DNA of 34,873 bases from Oehlia diaphana. Taxonomy: Eukaryota > Glomeromycota > Glomeromycetes > Glomerales > Glomeraceae. The stretch covers positions 8,140-43,012 of the forward strand of contig QZLH01000940.1 of the NCBI GenBank assembly GCA_003833135.1, written 5' to 3'. How positions within the stretch are numbered: position 1 is the stretch's first letter; the number at the start of each line of letters is the position of its first letter. The translations under genes and the position numbers were made by a program. Of the stretch, positions 1 through 10,806 are shown piece by piece. Below the pieces are notes generated by a model. The model was not told where the DNA came from. It worked only from the letters and a program-made list of their open reading frames with translations, and made no database searches.

Positions 1-676
1 ACACTGCGCCATCAACCTGGCACACATTTCAGACGTGCATTTCTTTTAGATCATTACAACATTGCGTCATTGTTGTTCACTGTCATTTGACTTCGGGAAT
101 TCGGGTCCTTCCGCCTTTTAGTTTTACTTTTTGAGAACATTATATCATTGAGGTAGTCTCTTGATTTAATTGTTTGTTTAACGTAGTACAAAATGATCAA
201 CATACTAAATACTTTTATATAAGCTTAGCTTTACTTTTTTATTAACTTTGAAACACAGATAAATTAAAAAGTTTCACGATTTGACCGAATTTATTTTAAT
301 TTAATTTTTAATAGGATCAGTTCATTGTTATTGGAATAAAGATCGAAACATATCTCCGTATACGCTTAAACTAAACCTGATGAAATTTTTTACGAAATCC
401 GTTTGTTGTTTTGTAGATGAGTAGATGATGATCAACCAAATAAAATTTAAATCATATTTTTTATATTATTTTTCATATAAATCTTAAACAACTACTATAT
501 CTTATAATAAAATCTTAAAAATAATAATTTGTGTTTGTGAAAAAAGGTAAAAGACAAAAAAAATATTTTCCAAAATGTCAGTAATTTAGAATATCAAAAC
601 CGTGTTTTTTCGATAAAATTTTTTGATATATAATAAAATTTGAAGTTTTCGATGTATAATAGAATTCCGAGAGATA
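1..676. other. AT-rich intergenic stretch
   Basis: No convincing gene is visible. The first ~130 bases are clearly less AT-rich than what follows and could be the edge of a gene or repeat lying outside the window. The rest is AT-rich spacer downstream (in the minus-strand sense) of the small gene that ends at 677. Confidence 0.5.
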
Positions 677-1102
677 TCAGTCGTCAGAAAATGTAGAAGA
701 GGCAGATTGGATAGAAGATTTAGAATGTATAGAAGATGGATATTTATTATTTTCGTTATTATTATCGCAATTTTGAGTCGTAAAAATTACTAATTTTTGC
801 AAATTTTCTAAAGTGAACTTTGACAGATCATAGTCCACTTCACATGGAACATCATTTAAAGTAAATTTTGCGTTGAAAGTAGAAATTTGTCGAATGCTCT
901 TTTTAGGTAAATTCGTGTAAAAATTGTTAACGGTCTCTTCAATTTTATTTACTTTACTAGAAATAATTTTAACACAATCGCTTGTCTCTTTACAGTCAGG
1001 ACATAGTTTTGGAGATTTTCTCCTAACTCTCCTATTGTTATTGCTGTTAAGAACGATTTTCTGAACATATGGAGGCGTCCCGCGTCTTATTTTGTTTGAC
1101 AT
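677..1102 (-). CDS. Small basic CxxC protein, paralog 1 of 3
   Basis: Single-exon gene of 141 codons. I chose the ATG at 1100-1102 because it gives the MSxK start shared with the other two paralogs; the frame is open three codons further upstream only through a TTG. The N-terminal 30 residues are basic (NRRVRRKSPK) and lead into LCPDCKE with C34 and C37, a possible half zinc-binding site. SSKVNKIEE follows around 48-56 and looks helical. The best conserved block (about 76-112) runs FNAKFTLNDVPCE, then YDLSKFTLENLQKL and FTTQNC. The tail is Asn/Ser-rich and acidic at the very end. No signal peptide or membrane segment is visible. Conservation of this reading frame across three diverged copies argues for a real gene. 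Function is unknown; a small nuclear or nucleic-acid-binding protein would be a guess from charge and CxxC only. Confidence 0.75.
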   Translation of the reverse strand: MSNKIRRGTPPYVQKIVLNSNNNRRVRRKSPKLCPDCKETSDCVKIISSKVNKIEETVNNFYTNLPKKSIRQISTFNAKFTLNDVPCEVDYDLSKFTLENLQKLVIFTTQNCDNNNENNKYPSSIHSKSSIQSASSTFSDD

Positions 1103-2394
1103 ATTTTGCAAATAACGTATTTATTTTTTTGTTTTTCTCTTAGTGCTTAAGGTTAAATCGGATTACATTCATCAAAGAAAATTTCAGTGATTTAAATATA
1201 TTTTTCTTGAACCAATTCAATTATCCAACCTATCAGATTTCTCATAAATTCTTTATTTATTTGTTTTTAAAAAATAATAAATTTAATCTGTAACAGGAGT
1301 ACGAGCTATGTTTCTGCAGCGTCATCTATATTTATACCTTTAAACATGTCTATAGATTTTGATTTAATCTTTTCAAATACCCAATTTCTACGAATAATTT
1401 ATGAATACTCATTTTAATTTTTCATTCTCATTATTCTTATATCAAGTAACTAAAAAAGTATTTCATTAAAAGACTTCCCAGAAAATAATTTTTTTTTATA
1501 ATATAAAATCCATCAGAAGATTTCTAGTGATAAAATCTTGCATCTACTTTAGATCAATTCTCTATATAGGTTCATTATAATATACTAATATATTATTTAT
1601 TTACATTTGTTGACCCTTATTTCATCTATCACATAAATAAACATCCAGTTATTTCGAATCCAAAAGCTTTGACTGTATAAAAATTTGGAATCAATTTTAT
1701 TTGGATTTTAATTATTACCGATTATGTGTGATGCCTAATCTGGAAAACACCAAGCACCAATAATACACCTAATGATCATTTTTATTTTTATCCTTATATA
1801 TAGTTCATTGTTTTGCTAATATACCGGATGACACATTGACTCCAGGACAATGAGAAAATGTTTTCTTTGTTATCAAAGATGAAACAAATGTGTGACTAAT
1901 TAAAGTTTATTCAATAAAATTAATTGTCAAATCATTGATTGCTTTAACATCCACGAAATATACTATAATGAGTACATGTCACCTTTTTTTTGTTATATTA
2001 ATTAAATCTAATACAAACTAAAATAGCCCTATAAAATATACAGCAATTTGTGATATGCGCACTATTGATCTTCTAATAATAACGCGTACGTAAACATCCA
2101 AAAGTTATTTAATTTGGTTATATCAATCATAATACACTTGAAATTTGTATTACAATCTCCGAAATAAAAAATAAAACCAAATCTAACTGCTTTGAGACTC
2201 ATTTATTAGTTTTCGACCTGAATGCACAAATAATTCATAAGACTGACCTTGTGTTATTCCCTTGTTTCAATATGTTTACAGCCGAAAAAAATCATTAAAA
2301 ATTAAAAATCGTTTATTTATAGAATAATTAAAAATTCTCACTTATTAAATATCATAAAATTTTTAAAAAAATGGAATTCCTTGAAAAGTACCAA
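1103..2394. other. AT-rich intergenic stretch without genes
   Basis: I see no gene, tRNA or clear repeat structure here. It is the 5' flank of the minus-strand gene at 677-1102, so any promoter for it should lie in the first few hundred bases; no unambiguous TATA element can be singled out in such AT-rich sequence. Confidence 0.4.
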
Positions 2395-2559
2395 CCCTAT
2401 AAAAAAGGTTTGTGCTAAATTTGTGCCAAACGGGCTAATCATATAACATTTATTCGAAATTTGTACTAAAAAATTATATAAAATTCGAACAAATTTTAAA
2501 CAAATATCGTATTATTAACCTATTTGGCACAAAATTTAGCACAAACTTTTTTTATAGGG
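2395..2559. mobile_element. 165-bp MITE with CCCTATAA termini
   Basis: The left end CCCTATAAAAAAGGTTTGTG is matched by the reverse complement of the right end. The inverted repeats are nearly perfect over about 36 bp, reaching 'TTTGTGCCAAA' on both sides. The interior has no ORF. Flanks share CAA on both sides, a possible 3-bp target duplication, but this is too short to be decisive. A second, one-ended copy lies at 22114-22163. Confidence 0.75.
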
Positions 2560-2592
2560 CAACTCATTTAATAAAGAAAGCAGAAAGAAACT

Positions 2593-2608
2593 GAATGAAT
2601 GAATGAAT
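2593..2608. repeat. GAAT microsatellite
   Basis: Four consecutive TGAA units, a short simple repeat with no apparent function. Confidence 0.7.
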
Positions 2609-3002
2609 AACCTTATAAGCATCGTGCATGTGCATATGATTATACAATTTGAATCAAGATTATTTTTCAAAATATTTTTTATTAATCAGTATTTAATTTG
2701 ATAGATGCTTCATTTATCGGTTCCTACATATACTTCTCAAATAAAAATATTACTATGAAAGTAATCACATTCATTTTACCGTTTTAGTAAGATCGCACGT
2801 ATTAACGGTATAGTTTTGGCAATTAATGCAGTCATAAATTCGCAATAACGATAGGTTAGCTAATCAATAAGAGACTTATTAGAATTATTGTCAATGAAAT
2901 AATCAAATGAATATTCTTAGGTAATTGCATACTATATTATTGCAAATAATGTAATTATTGCATATACTAGTATCCCCTTTGAGCGTACCCCCACTTTAAA
3001 AG

Positions 3003-3062
3003 ACCTGGGTATTCTACTAAGATACAATTGTACAATACCCAGGTACTACTATATGCAGTGCT
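3003..3062. repeat. Hairpin and fragment of a dispersed repeat
   Basis: Perfect 11-bp arms (ACCTGGGTATT at 3003-3013 and AATACCCAGGT at 3034-3044) enclose a 20-nt spacer. The following bases, TACTACTATATGCAGTG, closely resemble the right end of the inverted-repeat element at 27649-27865 (GGGTACTATATGCAGTGG), so this is probably a degraded relative. Confidence 0.5.
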
Positions 3063-3274
3063 ATATGTTAGACTCGGTCAATTATTCGCGTCCGTCTTCA
3101 TTCTCCTTAATTGATACTTATTTAGGTTTCATTCACTAAAATCCGTTATAAAATTGCGGAAATCCCTATGCCGATGTGTTATTCTTTGTTACATCAAATT
3201 TATTAATTTCAATTTTTTTAACTATTTTATGAAATATTCTAGAAAGTTATAATAAATATTGTCCTTTGTTTTTT

Positions 3275-3292
3275 AAAAAAAAAAAAAAAAAA
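3275..3292 (+). repeat. Poly-A tract
   Basis: Run of about 18 A. The sequence ATGAAATATTCTAGAAAG occurs both just before (3229-3246) and just after it (3293-3309), a short direct repeat flanking the tract. This could be a target duplication around a tail-only insertion, or slippage. Confidence 0.5.
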
Positions 3293-3459
3293 TGAAATAT
3301 TCTAGAAAGGTTTTATCTATAAGAGCAATTAAATAAATATAATACAAAAGTATATATTTGTTTAAAAGCCATAAAATTTAACTAGTACTTCACAAAAAAA
3401 CCTTTATAATGCTTCTAAAAAAACCAACGAGAAAACCATACATGAGTGCATAAATAATT

Positions 3460-3688
3460 AGGACCCAGAAATATATATAAAAGGGTCAGGTTTGAGTTTG
3501 CGTATTTTGAAAAAATCATGAAAATCTTTCCTTTTTTGGATAATTTTTGATAATTCCAGTCAGAATCTTATTTCCTATTATAATATCTGACTGACATTAT
3601 CATAATTCCGGCCCTGAAAAAATGCGTACAGCTCATAGTAAAAAATTTTTTTCATCACCTGACCCCTATATATATATTTCTGGGTCCT
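3460..3688. mobile_element. 229-bp MITE, AGGACCC ends, copy 1
   Basis: Terminal inverted repeats begin AGGACCCAGAAATATATATA and end with its reverse complement; they continue through GGGTCAGG, about 30 bp. An exact 8-bp direct repeat AAATAATT flanks the element (3452-3459 and 3689-3696). The interior carries a second nested inverted pair, TGATAATTCCAGTCAG against CTGACTGACATTATCA. No coding capacity. Copy 2 lies at 7551-7771. The end sequence and duplication length match those of the large autonomous element at 10707-16341. Confidence 0.9.
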
Positions 3689-3696
3689 AAATAATT

Positions 3697-6233
3697 CTTA
3701 CGTAAATTTTAATTTTTTTTTATTTCAAAAAAGAAAAATAAGTCGCAAAAAAAAAAAGCGCAATTTGTTAATCACAAATTTAAGATGTTTGGACTCAAAG
3801 TAACAACAACATATAATCTTATTATTTAGGCATACTAGATTTTTGACGGGATATTTTTTGTTGTAAAATCAAATCCTAACCTTTTACTCAAGTAATTACA
3901 TGGCGCAAATAGTAAGCTACCATCAGATGCAAGATTCGTAATTACTGAAATAAATAAATTATTTAATTAAAGAACATTATTATCTGCCGTTACATCAATT
4001 GCCAGATCACGTGACATTTAATCTAACGAATCAGCAATTAAATTCTTTAAATTCTTCGCTATAATCTTATAACGAATTTGATCACTGTCTAAATAATAAA
4101 AATAAATAAAAAAATTATAACGAATTTGAGATGAAACCCTTCATTCGTTGTAATCGAGGGTTGACTGTACTCTGTTTTATTACGGATATTGCCGAGCTAA
4201 CGGTGCAATTTGTTTATTATTATATATTTATGGTAACGTGGAGGTTTCGACCTTTACCAATCAAAGCTACATCTGAAATGATATTCAAAAAGTTATTTCA
4301 ATTTATCTTCTTGTTTGCTGTATTTGGAATTCGCCTGAATCATTAAAATATTGTACTCCTCGTTTATGACGATCAGTGTTACGCATAGCCCTCTACCTTT
4401 TCAAGCATTGACTGATTTTTCTCACAAACGATTGTTCATTAGGGACCAGCAGAACTTAACTCCATAGTTATCATAAATATTAATCCATGTTTATATTCTA
4501 CCATTCCTCCGCAGATAAAGTGGAATTAATAATGAATCAGCTTAGATTTGGCGATCACGTTCATTGAGCTTTGCAGAATGATGTTTTCGGGTTATTTCAT
4601 GTCAAAAAATTATTTCTTCAATTTTCCTAATGTTTAAATACATAATTATATTTGGCATTATTACTCTAGAATCTTTTCTATGTAATTTACTGAAATATTA
4701 CAAATATTTATATTTATCCTTATATAAATCGTTACAAATTCAGCAAATATGCTGATCATTTTAACATTTTATTAATTTGTTACCGCAATAAATAAATAAA
4801 CATTTATAACCACCGCGAAATGAACTCACAAACCAATACTAGACCAATAAAAGATTTTCCCACCTTCAGTAGCAATTATATCGTATATCGTTATGGAACA
4901 TTTTATAAACCAGCAAATTCAAAATTTAAGTTTTGATGAAATTACTATCATGAAAGAACTATGTCATCTATTTTATTGGTTGTTGCTTGATCACTGGTGC
5001 AGAAGCTACAGTAACTGTATTACTTAACTTTTTTAACGCATAATATATACAAATACTATATTTTTATTAAGTACAGTAAATGCATATTTCCTTGGGCATT
5101 TGCGTAAAGGACAAAGTACGAACAAGGATTAAAAATAAAACTTACGTCGTAGATCGAGTATACATGTATTTGTGCAACTAATAAATAAATAATAAAAGAT
5201 TTCTCGAAAAAAGTTACTTCAACCTAACTCTATATTTTTTATATTTTTACTAGAGATGAATTTTTAGATCATCGAATTTAGTTGACTAGTGAGTAATTAA
5301 GTTTATCCGGTACGATTTTAGCTAGCATTATCGCTGGTGCCGCTTAAAAGAAGATTTTTTCTTGTACAGTATCATCAATTGATATTTGAGGGATTACTTT
5401 TATGTAGTTTTTATGTTTAAATATATAATATTACTATTGGCATTACTTTAGTGTTTTTTCTATGTAATTTACTGGAATATTACTGTACACACAAATATTA
5501 ATATTTATCTCGGATAATTTCCTTGATTTGATCATGTGTAAAAAAACGTCCAAAAAAAGCACCACTTTGTCCGATTTATATCTTATTACAAAAAAATAAA
5601 ACCAAATTTGTGATTTTTAGACATTTATTACACATAGCACAAATATTAAGTAAAATTTAACTCATTTCGTTTTTATAGGGCGTGATAAAATAAATGAAAT
5701 TTAACAATAGAGAAGTTAAAAAAAAATGATTTTATTTTAAAATATATTTCTTTCGGAGTATTATTACTTTAACATCCAAGTAACTTATATTAATTGTTAC
5801 ATATACGATAAACTTGAGTTATTTGATAATCATAATCAGTTTTTTTTAAAAAAATGAAAAAAATATTGAATAAATTCTTAAATATACTCTATACAATATT
5901 CTTAGTATAGAATATATTTTATTACAGGAAACCATAATAATATCCATCATCTAAATGCATATGTGAAAATAAAGTGAAATTACAACAATCATTAAACATA
6001 AGAAGGCTATATCATAAATAAAAAAATTTGTAGGATCTTATAGTGACGGGACCAGTATTGTATAGTAGATGGAATAAAAAATCAGAAGAATATATCATAC
6101 AAATGCGCAATACAAGATTTTTGAAAAAGAAACAATTTTTATAGAAAATAATTAATAAAGTATTCAAAGCATTATATATTATAAATGAAAAAATTTTGAT
6201 TAATAAATTTCTTGCCAAAATTACTAATTCATT
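3697..6233. other. AT-rich stretch with diverged repeat remnants
   Basis: No supported gene. A diverged direct repeat pair is visible: about 4630-4725 and 5412-5515 share 'GGCATTA..ACT', then 'TTTTCTATGTAATTTACTG' and 'AATATTAC'. The phrase TATAACGAATTTGA also occurs twice (near 4070 and 4115). The short open frame at 4131-4346 lies in this repetitive context and looks accidental. Confidence 0.45.
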
Positions 6234-6404
6234 TTAAAATCCGTTGAAAAATTGAGTAATTAATAAAACACTTGTACTTTGCTGCTGTGGAAGGTTCGCG
6301 ATAAGCCTCAATGTGTTTCCATTATTAATGGATATGTTAGGTCGAAAATGTCTTCTTATAATTCTTTGTCTTCTTAATTGTTTCTGACTTTTTTGAGAAG
6401 GCAT
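6234..6404 (-). CDS. Possible small basic peptide, unrecognised
   Basis: Open frame of 56 codons starting at the ATG at 6402-6404. The first 25 residues are strongly basic ([20 protein letters not shown]), followed by an Asn/Gln-containing segment. It could be a first exon or a remnant, but I found no convincing donor site joining it to the open frame at 6012-6218 downstream. No family is recognised. In such AT-rich DNA a frame this short may be chance; the unusual density of Arg codons is the only positive sign. Confidence 0.2.
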   Translation of the reverse strand: MPSQKSQKQLRRQRIIRRHFRPNISINNGNTLRLIANLPQQQSTSVLLITQFFNGF

Positions 6405-6639
6405 TTCGTTTGTATAAAGAGGAGATAAAAATAATATGCGTATATTTAGGAGAAAATAAAAAAAAAGACACAAATAAACGGCGTATTTATATAATATTTA
6501 AATATTTAATATTACACAAGACTACATATAAATAATGACAGATAATCGATACAATAAACATTCATTTATACATACTATTAATGTATATAAAGTTACTTTT
6601 TATATATTACTTATAGTGTATCGGTTCACGTATATTTTA

Positions 6640-6890
6640 AAACAGAAGACGTGAATGCATGACGCGTTAAAATCAGGGAATTGCTTAATTGGGTTTGCGC
6701 CTCTGATTTATCATTGTACAAACAGTTATTAAAAATTTTTGAAAGAAATAATTTAAGGTTAGTTTTATGGATATTTTTACTTTAGAATATCTACAAAAAA
6801 TTGTTATATAATAATAAATAATTATAGGCGCAAACAAAAACAATTAAGCAATGCCCCCAATTTTAACGCGTCCATTCACGTTTTCTGTTT
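6640..6890. mobile_element. Fold-back element, inverted arms about 63 bp
   Basis: The segment at about 6640-6702 (AAACAGAAGACGTGAATGCA through GGTTTGCGCCT) is the near-exact reverse complement of 6827-6890 (AGGCGCAAAC through TTTTCTGTTT), around a central spacer of about 125 bp. No ORF lies inside. The right arm is the first unit of a three-copy tandem array, so the element has been rearranged after insertion. Confidence 0.75.
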
Positions 6891-7164
6891 CAAAATACTA
6901 CAATGCCAACATAGTCAATTATTTCCTTTTACAAAACTTTTTAATATATGTTTTATAATAATAACATTATAGGCGCAAAAACAATTAAGCAATGCCCCAA
7001 TTTTAACTCGTCCATTCACGTTTTCTGTTTCATAATACTACAATACCAACATAGTCAATTATTTCCTTTTACAAAACTGTTTATATAATAATAACATTAT
7101 AGGCGCTAAAACAATTACTAAGCAATGCCCCAATTATTAACGCGTCCATTCACGTTTTCTGTTT
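6821..7164. repeat. Three-unit tandem array of a fold-back arm
   Basis: Units begin with ATTATAGGCGC at 6821, 6966 and 7096 (spacings 145 and 130 bp) and each runs through AATTAAGCAATGCCCC (the third with three extra bases, AATTACTAAGCAATGCCCC) and TCCATTCACGTTTTCTGTTT. The inter-unit spacer, with CAACATAGTCAATTATTTCC, is itself duplicated between units one and two. Units are highly similar, so the amplification is fairly recent. Confidence 0.85.
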
Positions 7165-7385
7165 AACGCCAACAGAGTTAGTTTATTTATTTAGAAATCA
7201 CCATTCTTTTTTAATTTTTTGTCCGAAAATTTCCGATCGTTGGAAATATGCTCTTAGCAGTATGTTATTACACTCTTATCTGTTTAAAAAAAAAAAATTT
7301 TCTTGAGAAAAATTATTTGAAAATATTTTATTTCATGAGATTAAAATCATGAAGCGTTTTAGAAACCGTTCTTTAATAATTTCGT

Positions 7386-7550
7386 TTACTTGAGATGCCA
7401 ATTTATGGTACTCAAGTTTTTCTGAATGCGCAGCAGATTCAATAATAAATCGGTTACTCTACTAACAACATAAAAGTTGGTAATCTGAATGCCATTCGCT
7501 TCTTTCAAGACAAATAATCTTGCTAAATCCCTCATGTTGGTAGGCAAGGC
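7386..7550 (-). pseudogene. C-terminal exon remnant cut by a MITE
   Basis: Minus-strand frame of about 55 codons ending at TGA/TAA near 7386, reading LPTNMRDLARLFVLKEANGI and continuing through VVSRVTDLLLNLLRIQKNL. The residue mix is far less biased to Phe/Ile/Lys/Asn than neighbouring chance frames. It is broken at 7550 by MITE copy 2. On the other side of the MITE the same frame continues only nine codons before a stop, preceded by TTACTTTTCAAG, which could be an intron acceptor. So this may be the last exon of a gene whose earlier exons I cannot find. Family not recognised. Confidence 0.35.
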
Positions 7551-7771
7551 AGGACCCAGAAATATACTGTACATTAAAGGGTCAGGTTTGAGTTGCGTAT
7601 TTTGAACAAAAAAAAAAATCTTCCCTTTTTTTAGATAATTTGATAATGCCAGTAAGAATTTTATTTCCTATTATAGTAACCGACTGACATTATCATAATT
7701 CCGGCCCTGAAAAATGCGTAGTAAAAAAATTTTTTCATCACCTGACCCCTATATATATATTTCTGAGTCCT
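7551..7771. mobile_element. 221-bp MITE, AGGACCC ends, copy 2
   Basis: Same family as 3460-3688: starts AGGACCCAGAAATATAC and ends with ATATTTCTGAGTCCT, with the same internal nested inverted pair. Flanks GGCAAGGC (7543-7550) and GGCAAGGT (7772-7779) match at seven of eight positions, a target duplication with one transition. Relative to copy 1 there is an exact 5-bp insertion inside the left terminal repeat that creates TACTGTA at 7565-7571 (see findings). Confidence 0.88.
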
Positions 7772-7978
7772 GGCAAGGTACTTGAAAAGTAATAAATTCA
7801 TTATTATTTGATTGGTTCAGGATCCGAACAATATTAATAACACTTAGTTAAAGAAATGTTTAACATATGCACCAATTCGTGGGAATTGGCCAAATTTAAG
7901 ATTTTCATAAAAATTTAACTATTTAACAGGAATTATGTTTCACAACATCAAATTAAACCTGTGTTACATGTTCATATG

Positions 7979-8196
7979 CCTATAAAAATGTTTGTCCGAT
8001 AAATATTTGGAATGGAGTAAATTTTCCGGACATTTGCACGCTATTATACAATATTTGTTACAACGGAAATTTTTAATCACATAAAAAACGTACAATATCA
8101 TGATGAATGTCCAATAAATGTCAAGTAAATGTTCGGAACGGGGTTGTTTTTCCGAACAAAAAACTGAACAGTGTTTGGACAATATTGTTTATAGGG
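7979..8196. mobile_element. Probable degenerate MITE with CCTATAA ends
   Basis: The left end CCTATAAAAATGTTTGTCC is imperfectly mirrored by the right end, which reads ATATTGTTTATAGGG. Further in, TTCCGGACATTT on the left mirrors GTTCGGAAC-type sequence on the right. There is no clear target duplication. The two short frames overlapping it on opposite strands are products of this symmetry rather than genes. Confidence 0.4.
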
Positions 8197-8205
8197 ATTA
8201 CCCAG

Positions 8206-9879
8206 TTTTATCAGAAAATAAAAAAAAAATTTCAACTATATTCGAAACCAACGATAATAACTACTTCTTTTCTCAATCACTTTTCACTTTTTAATCACTT
8301 TTTCGTTAAATAAACTAAAAAAGTTTGTAAGCATATACAGTGGTTATTTCTTAACAGTAAGTAAAATTAATACTTTTTATTCATAGGAATAAATTATTTT
8401 TATTATTTTAACTTCAGTTCTTTTTTTTTCTTTGTAGAAATATATAGAAGAGTTTTTCTTTTTTTAAATAAGCTAATTTTATACTACTTATCTTTCATCT
8501 TTAAGATTTTTTTATTAGTTTTATTCCATTGATGTCTAAATAGCGAGTAAAATCTTTAAATAAAGTGAAAGGAATTCAAGACTCCTATATAAAACATTAT
8601 TGGTAAGAAATACAATTTTGAAATTTTATGACGAATTTTATGCCAGATATACAGTATATATGTATATTAGTGAATTAATCGTTAATTTACACAGAATACA
8701 TGCATGCTAAATGAATGATTTTATATTTATTTGAAAGGTCGGAACTTGTTCTATTTTATAAATCAAAGATTATTCAGATTGGATCATTACATATGGAGAT
8801 ATTAACGATCAAATTCAAAAATGGGAAATAAATGTATTGGACGTATTTATTCAGCAACTAGTGAGTCAAATTTTACGAATTTGGGTTCATTAGATAGATC
8901 TTGACATCCTCTTTCGAATGAATATAATTTTATTCGTCTAGATTACATACACGTTAAGTTATTTGCAAGAATTCTGTTCCAATTTTTAATTTTTATATTA
9001 AAAAAAAAATTGTGTAACTAATTGACGTCACTTGCATCAGCTGATGTAGATATATCATTCTTATGTGATTTGGCTATAATTTGATTGTGATTTTGTGATC
9101 TGAATTTGTTTATAAAGTTTATTTTTTTGGCTTAAAAAACCTAATTCCAAAAAAATTCGACGATATGAATACATATAGAGATTTAAAATAATCTGAGATT
9201 TATACTTATAGTAGATTTATGCATAAAGCAGTTATACCATGATAAAAGGCAGAATAAAATATAAACATTATACATACATGTGGCGCAGTTTAGGAACACA
9301 ATGGAAAAGTCACTAAGTAAACAAATTTTATTTAAAGTTTTGTATGATTGACCTATAGTGGGTAAAGTCTGACATTTTTTTTAAAAAAAAAGTCATGCAG
9401 TGGACCAAAGTTAAGAAATTCCATTTTTGTTGTAATACTACATGTAATCAGAGGAAATTTTCAAGTCGTATTTTTTTAAAAAAAGAAAAAAAATGGTTTA
9501 ATAAAAAGATATTTTTATACATAAAAAAAAATAATAAATGAACTTGTTCTATTCTTGACATCTTTATTAACAATCATGTGCAGGAATTAAATCCATTCTA
9601 GCGTAGTGAAATGATAAAATATCACTTTTATTAAACCTGTTGAAATTTTAATTTAATTTAATTTAATTTATTTATAAATGAAGTTTTATGATTTTAGAAA
9701 ATATTAAATAAATATATAATTTATTTAATTTATATTAAATTCATGGCCCATTCTAATTGGTGTTGATTTAAGTTTATGCCTTAACAAAAAAACGATGGGC
9801 AGAAAGTGGTAATTTTAATTATTATAATAAAATTATTAAGATTTTTTTTAAAGTAACACTTGTTCAAATGATTTGATGG
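8206..9879. other. AT-rich intergenic stretch without genes
   Basis: No gene or well-bounded repeat seen apart from one TATACAGTATA motif (8648-8658) and a short run of TTTAA repeats near 9650. Homopolymer A and T runs are frequent. Confidence 0.4.
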
Positions 9880-10260
9880 TTTGTGATTAGGGATGGCAAC
9901 GGTCGGTCACGGTCGGTTATCGGTCGGTCATAACCGGTTAAGGGCCTTTGACCGACTGACCGTTTTGGCTGACCATTTTTCTGACCGTTTAACTGACCGT
10001 TTAACCAACCGTTTAACCGATAACTTTTTTCTTTTTAATGAATTTTAATCAAGAAAAAAAAATGTTAAAAGTGTAATTTAATCAAAAAAAAAAAACGGTA
10101 TTTAACTTTTTTTATTGATTAGGTTCCTAAAAAAAGTGTTATTTGGCTAAATAATCAGTTAAATGGTCAGTCAGAAGCCTTTGACTGACCGATATCGGTC
10201 ACGGTCATAACCGGTCATGACCGGTTAATGACCATGACCGTTGCCATCCCTATTTGTGAT
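9880..10260. mobile_element. hAT-like MITE with 8-bp target duplication
   Basis: The element spans 9888-10252. It begins TAGGGATGGCAACGGTC and ends GACCGTTGCCATCCCTA, flanked by a perfect 8-bp direct repeat TTTGTGAT (9880-9887 and 10253-10260). Both ends are packed with GGTCGGTCA/TGACCGACC-type repeats in opposing orientations, likely transposase-binding or fold-back structure. Terminal TAGGG and the 8-bp duplication are standard hAT superfamily traits. No ORF inside. Confidence 0.93.
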
Positions 10261-10698
10261 AATTTAAATTTTTAATTTAATAAACATTTGATAATATTTG
10301 ATTATTTAATTCCTCAAATCTAAAATCATCAATCTATTTTTTTAAAAATTATTACTTCTGATATCAGATACAATATGATATGATATTCGCCGCAGTTTTT
10401 GTTATAAATAATATATATGTGCTGATCATTACTATATGCCCCAGATGGCTATAAACTACCCCTGCGTAACTGTGAAAAAAAGCACCCACAGGGCCGGCAT
10501 TATGACATTATGCAGTTGCACGTGAAAGTGTAGTGACAAATAAAGAGTGACAAATAAGTTTTTGCCCACTCGAAAAAACTGTCCTTCAGATAAATAGTAT
10601 ATAACACCATCTTATAACTACAGTACATCAGTAATACGTCCGAGTTTTTTCAGACAAATAATTTATCTTTGATAATAAAACATCTAGGACTTAAATGT

Positions 10699-10706
10699 AT
10701 AGAAAT
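10699..10706. repeat. Target-site duplication, left of large transposon
   Basis: ATAGAAAT, identical to 16342-16349 on the other side of the element. The repeat can be read as 10 bp (TATAGAAATA) if the terminus is taken as GGACCCC. I prefer 8 bp with AGGACCC because the MITE at 3460 is unambiguous for that arrangement. Confidence 0.9.
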
Positions 10707-10707
10707 A

Positions 10708-10738
10708 GGACCCCGGATAATTATAATAGAGGTCATAT
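10708..10738 (+). repeat. Left 31-bp terminal inverted repeat
   Basis: Begins GGACCCCGGATAATTATAAT and continues through AGAGGTCATAT. Identical to the reverse complement of 16310-16340; similarity stops abruptly after base 31. Confidence 0.95.
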
Positions 10739-10806
10739 CCGTGATACTAATAAAAATTCAAAAAAAATATACGTAAATTTAACCATTTTATTATACGCTT
10801 TTATCC

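Noticed and set aside
4131..4346. 71-residue plus-strand frame with an ATG
   Set aside because: The start lies in repeated sequence (TATAACGAATTTGA, GAGGGTTGACTGTA) and the product has no motif or normal composition.
6821..7164. Regularly spaced repeats suggestive of a CRISPR array
   Set aside because: Units are far too long, the spacers are themselves duplicated, there are only three units, and the genome is eukaryotic; it is a tandem amplification of a fold-back arm.
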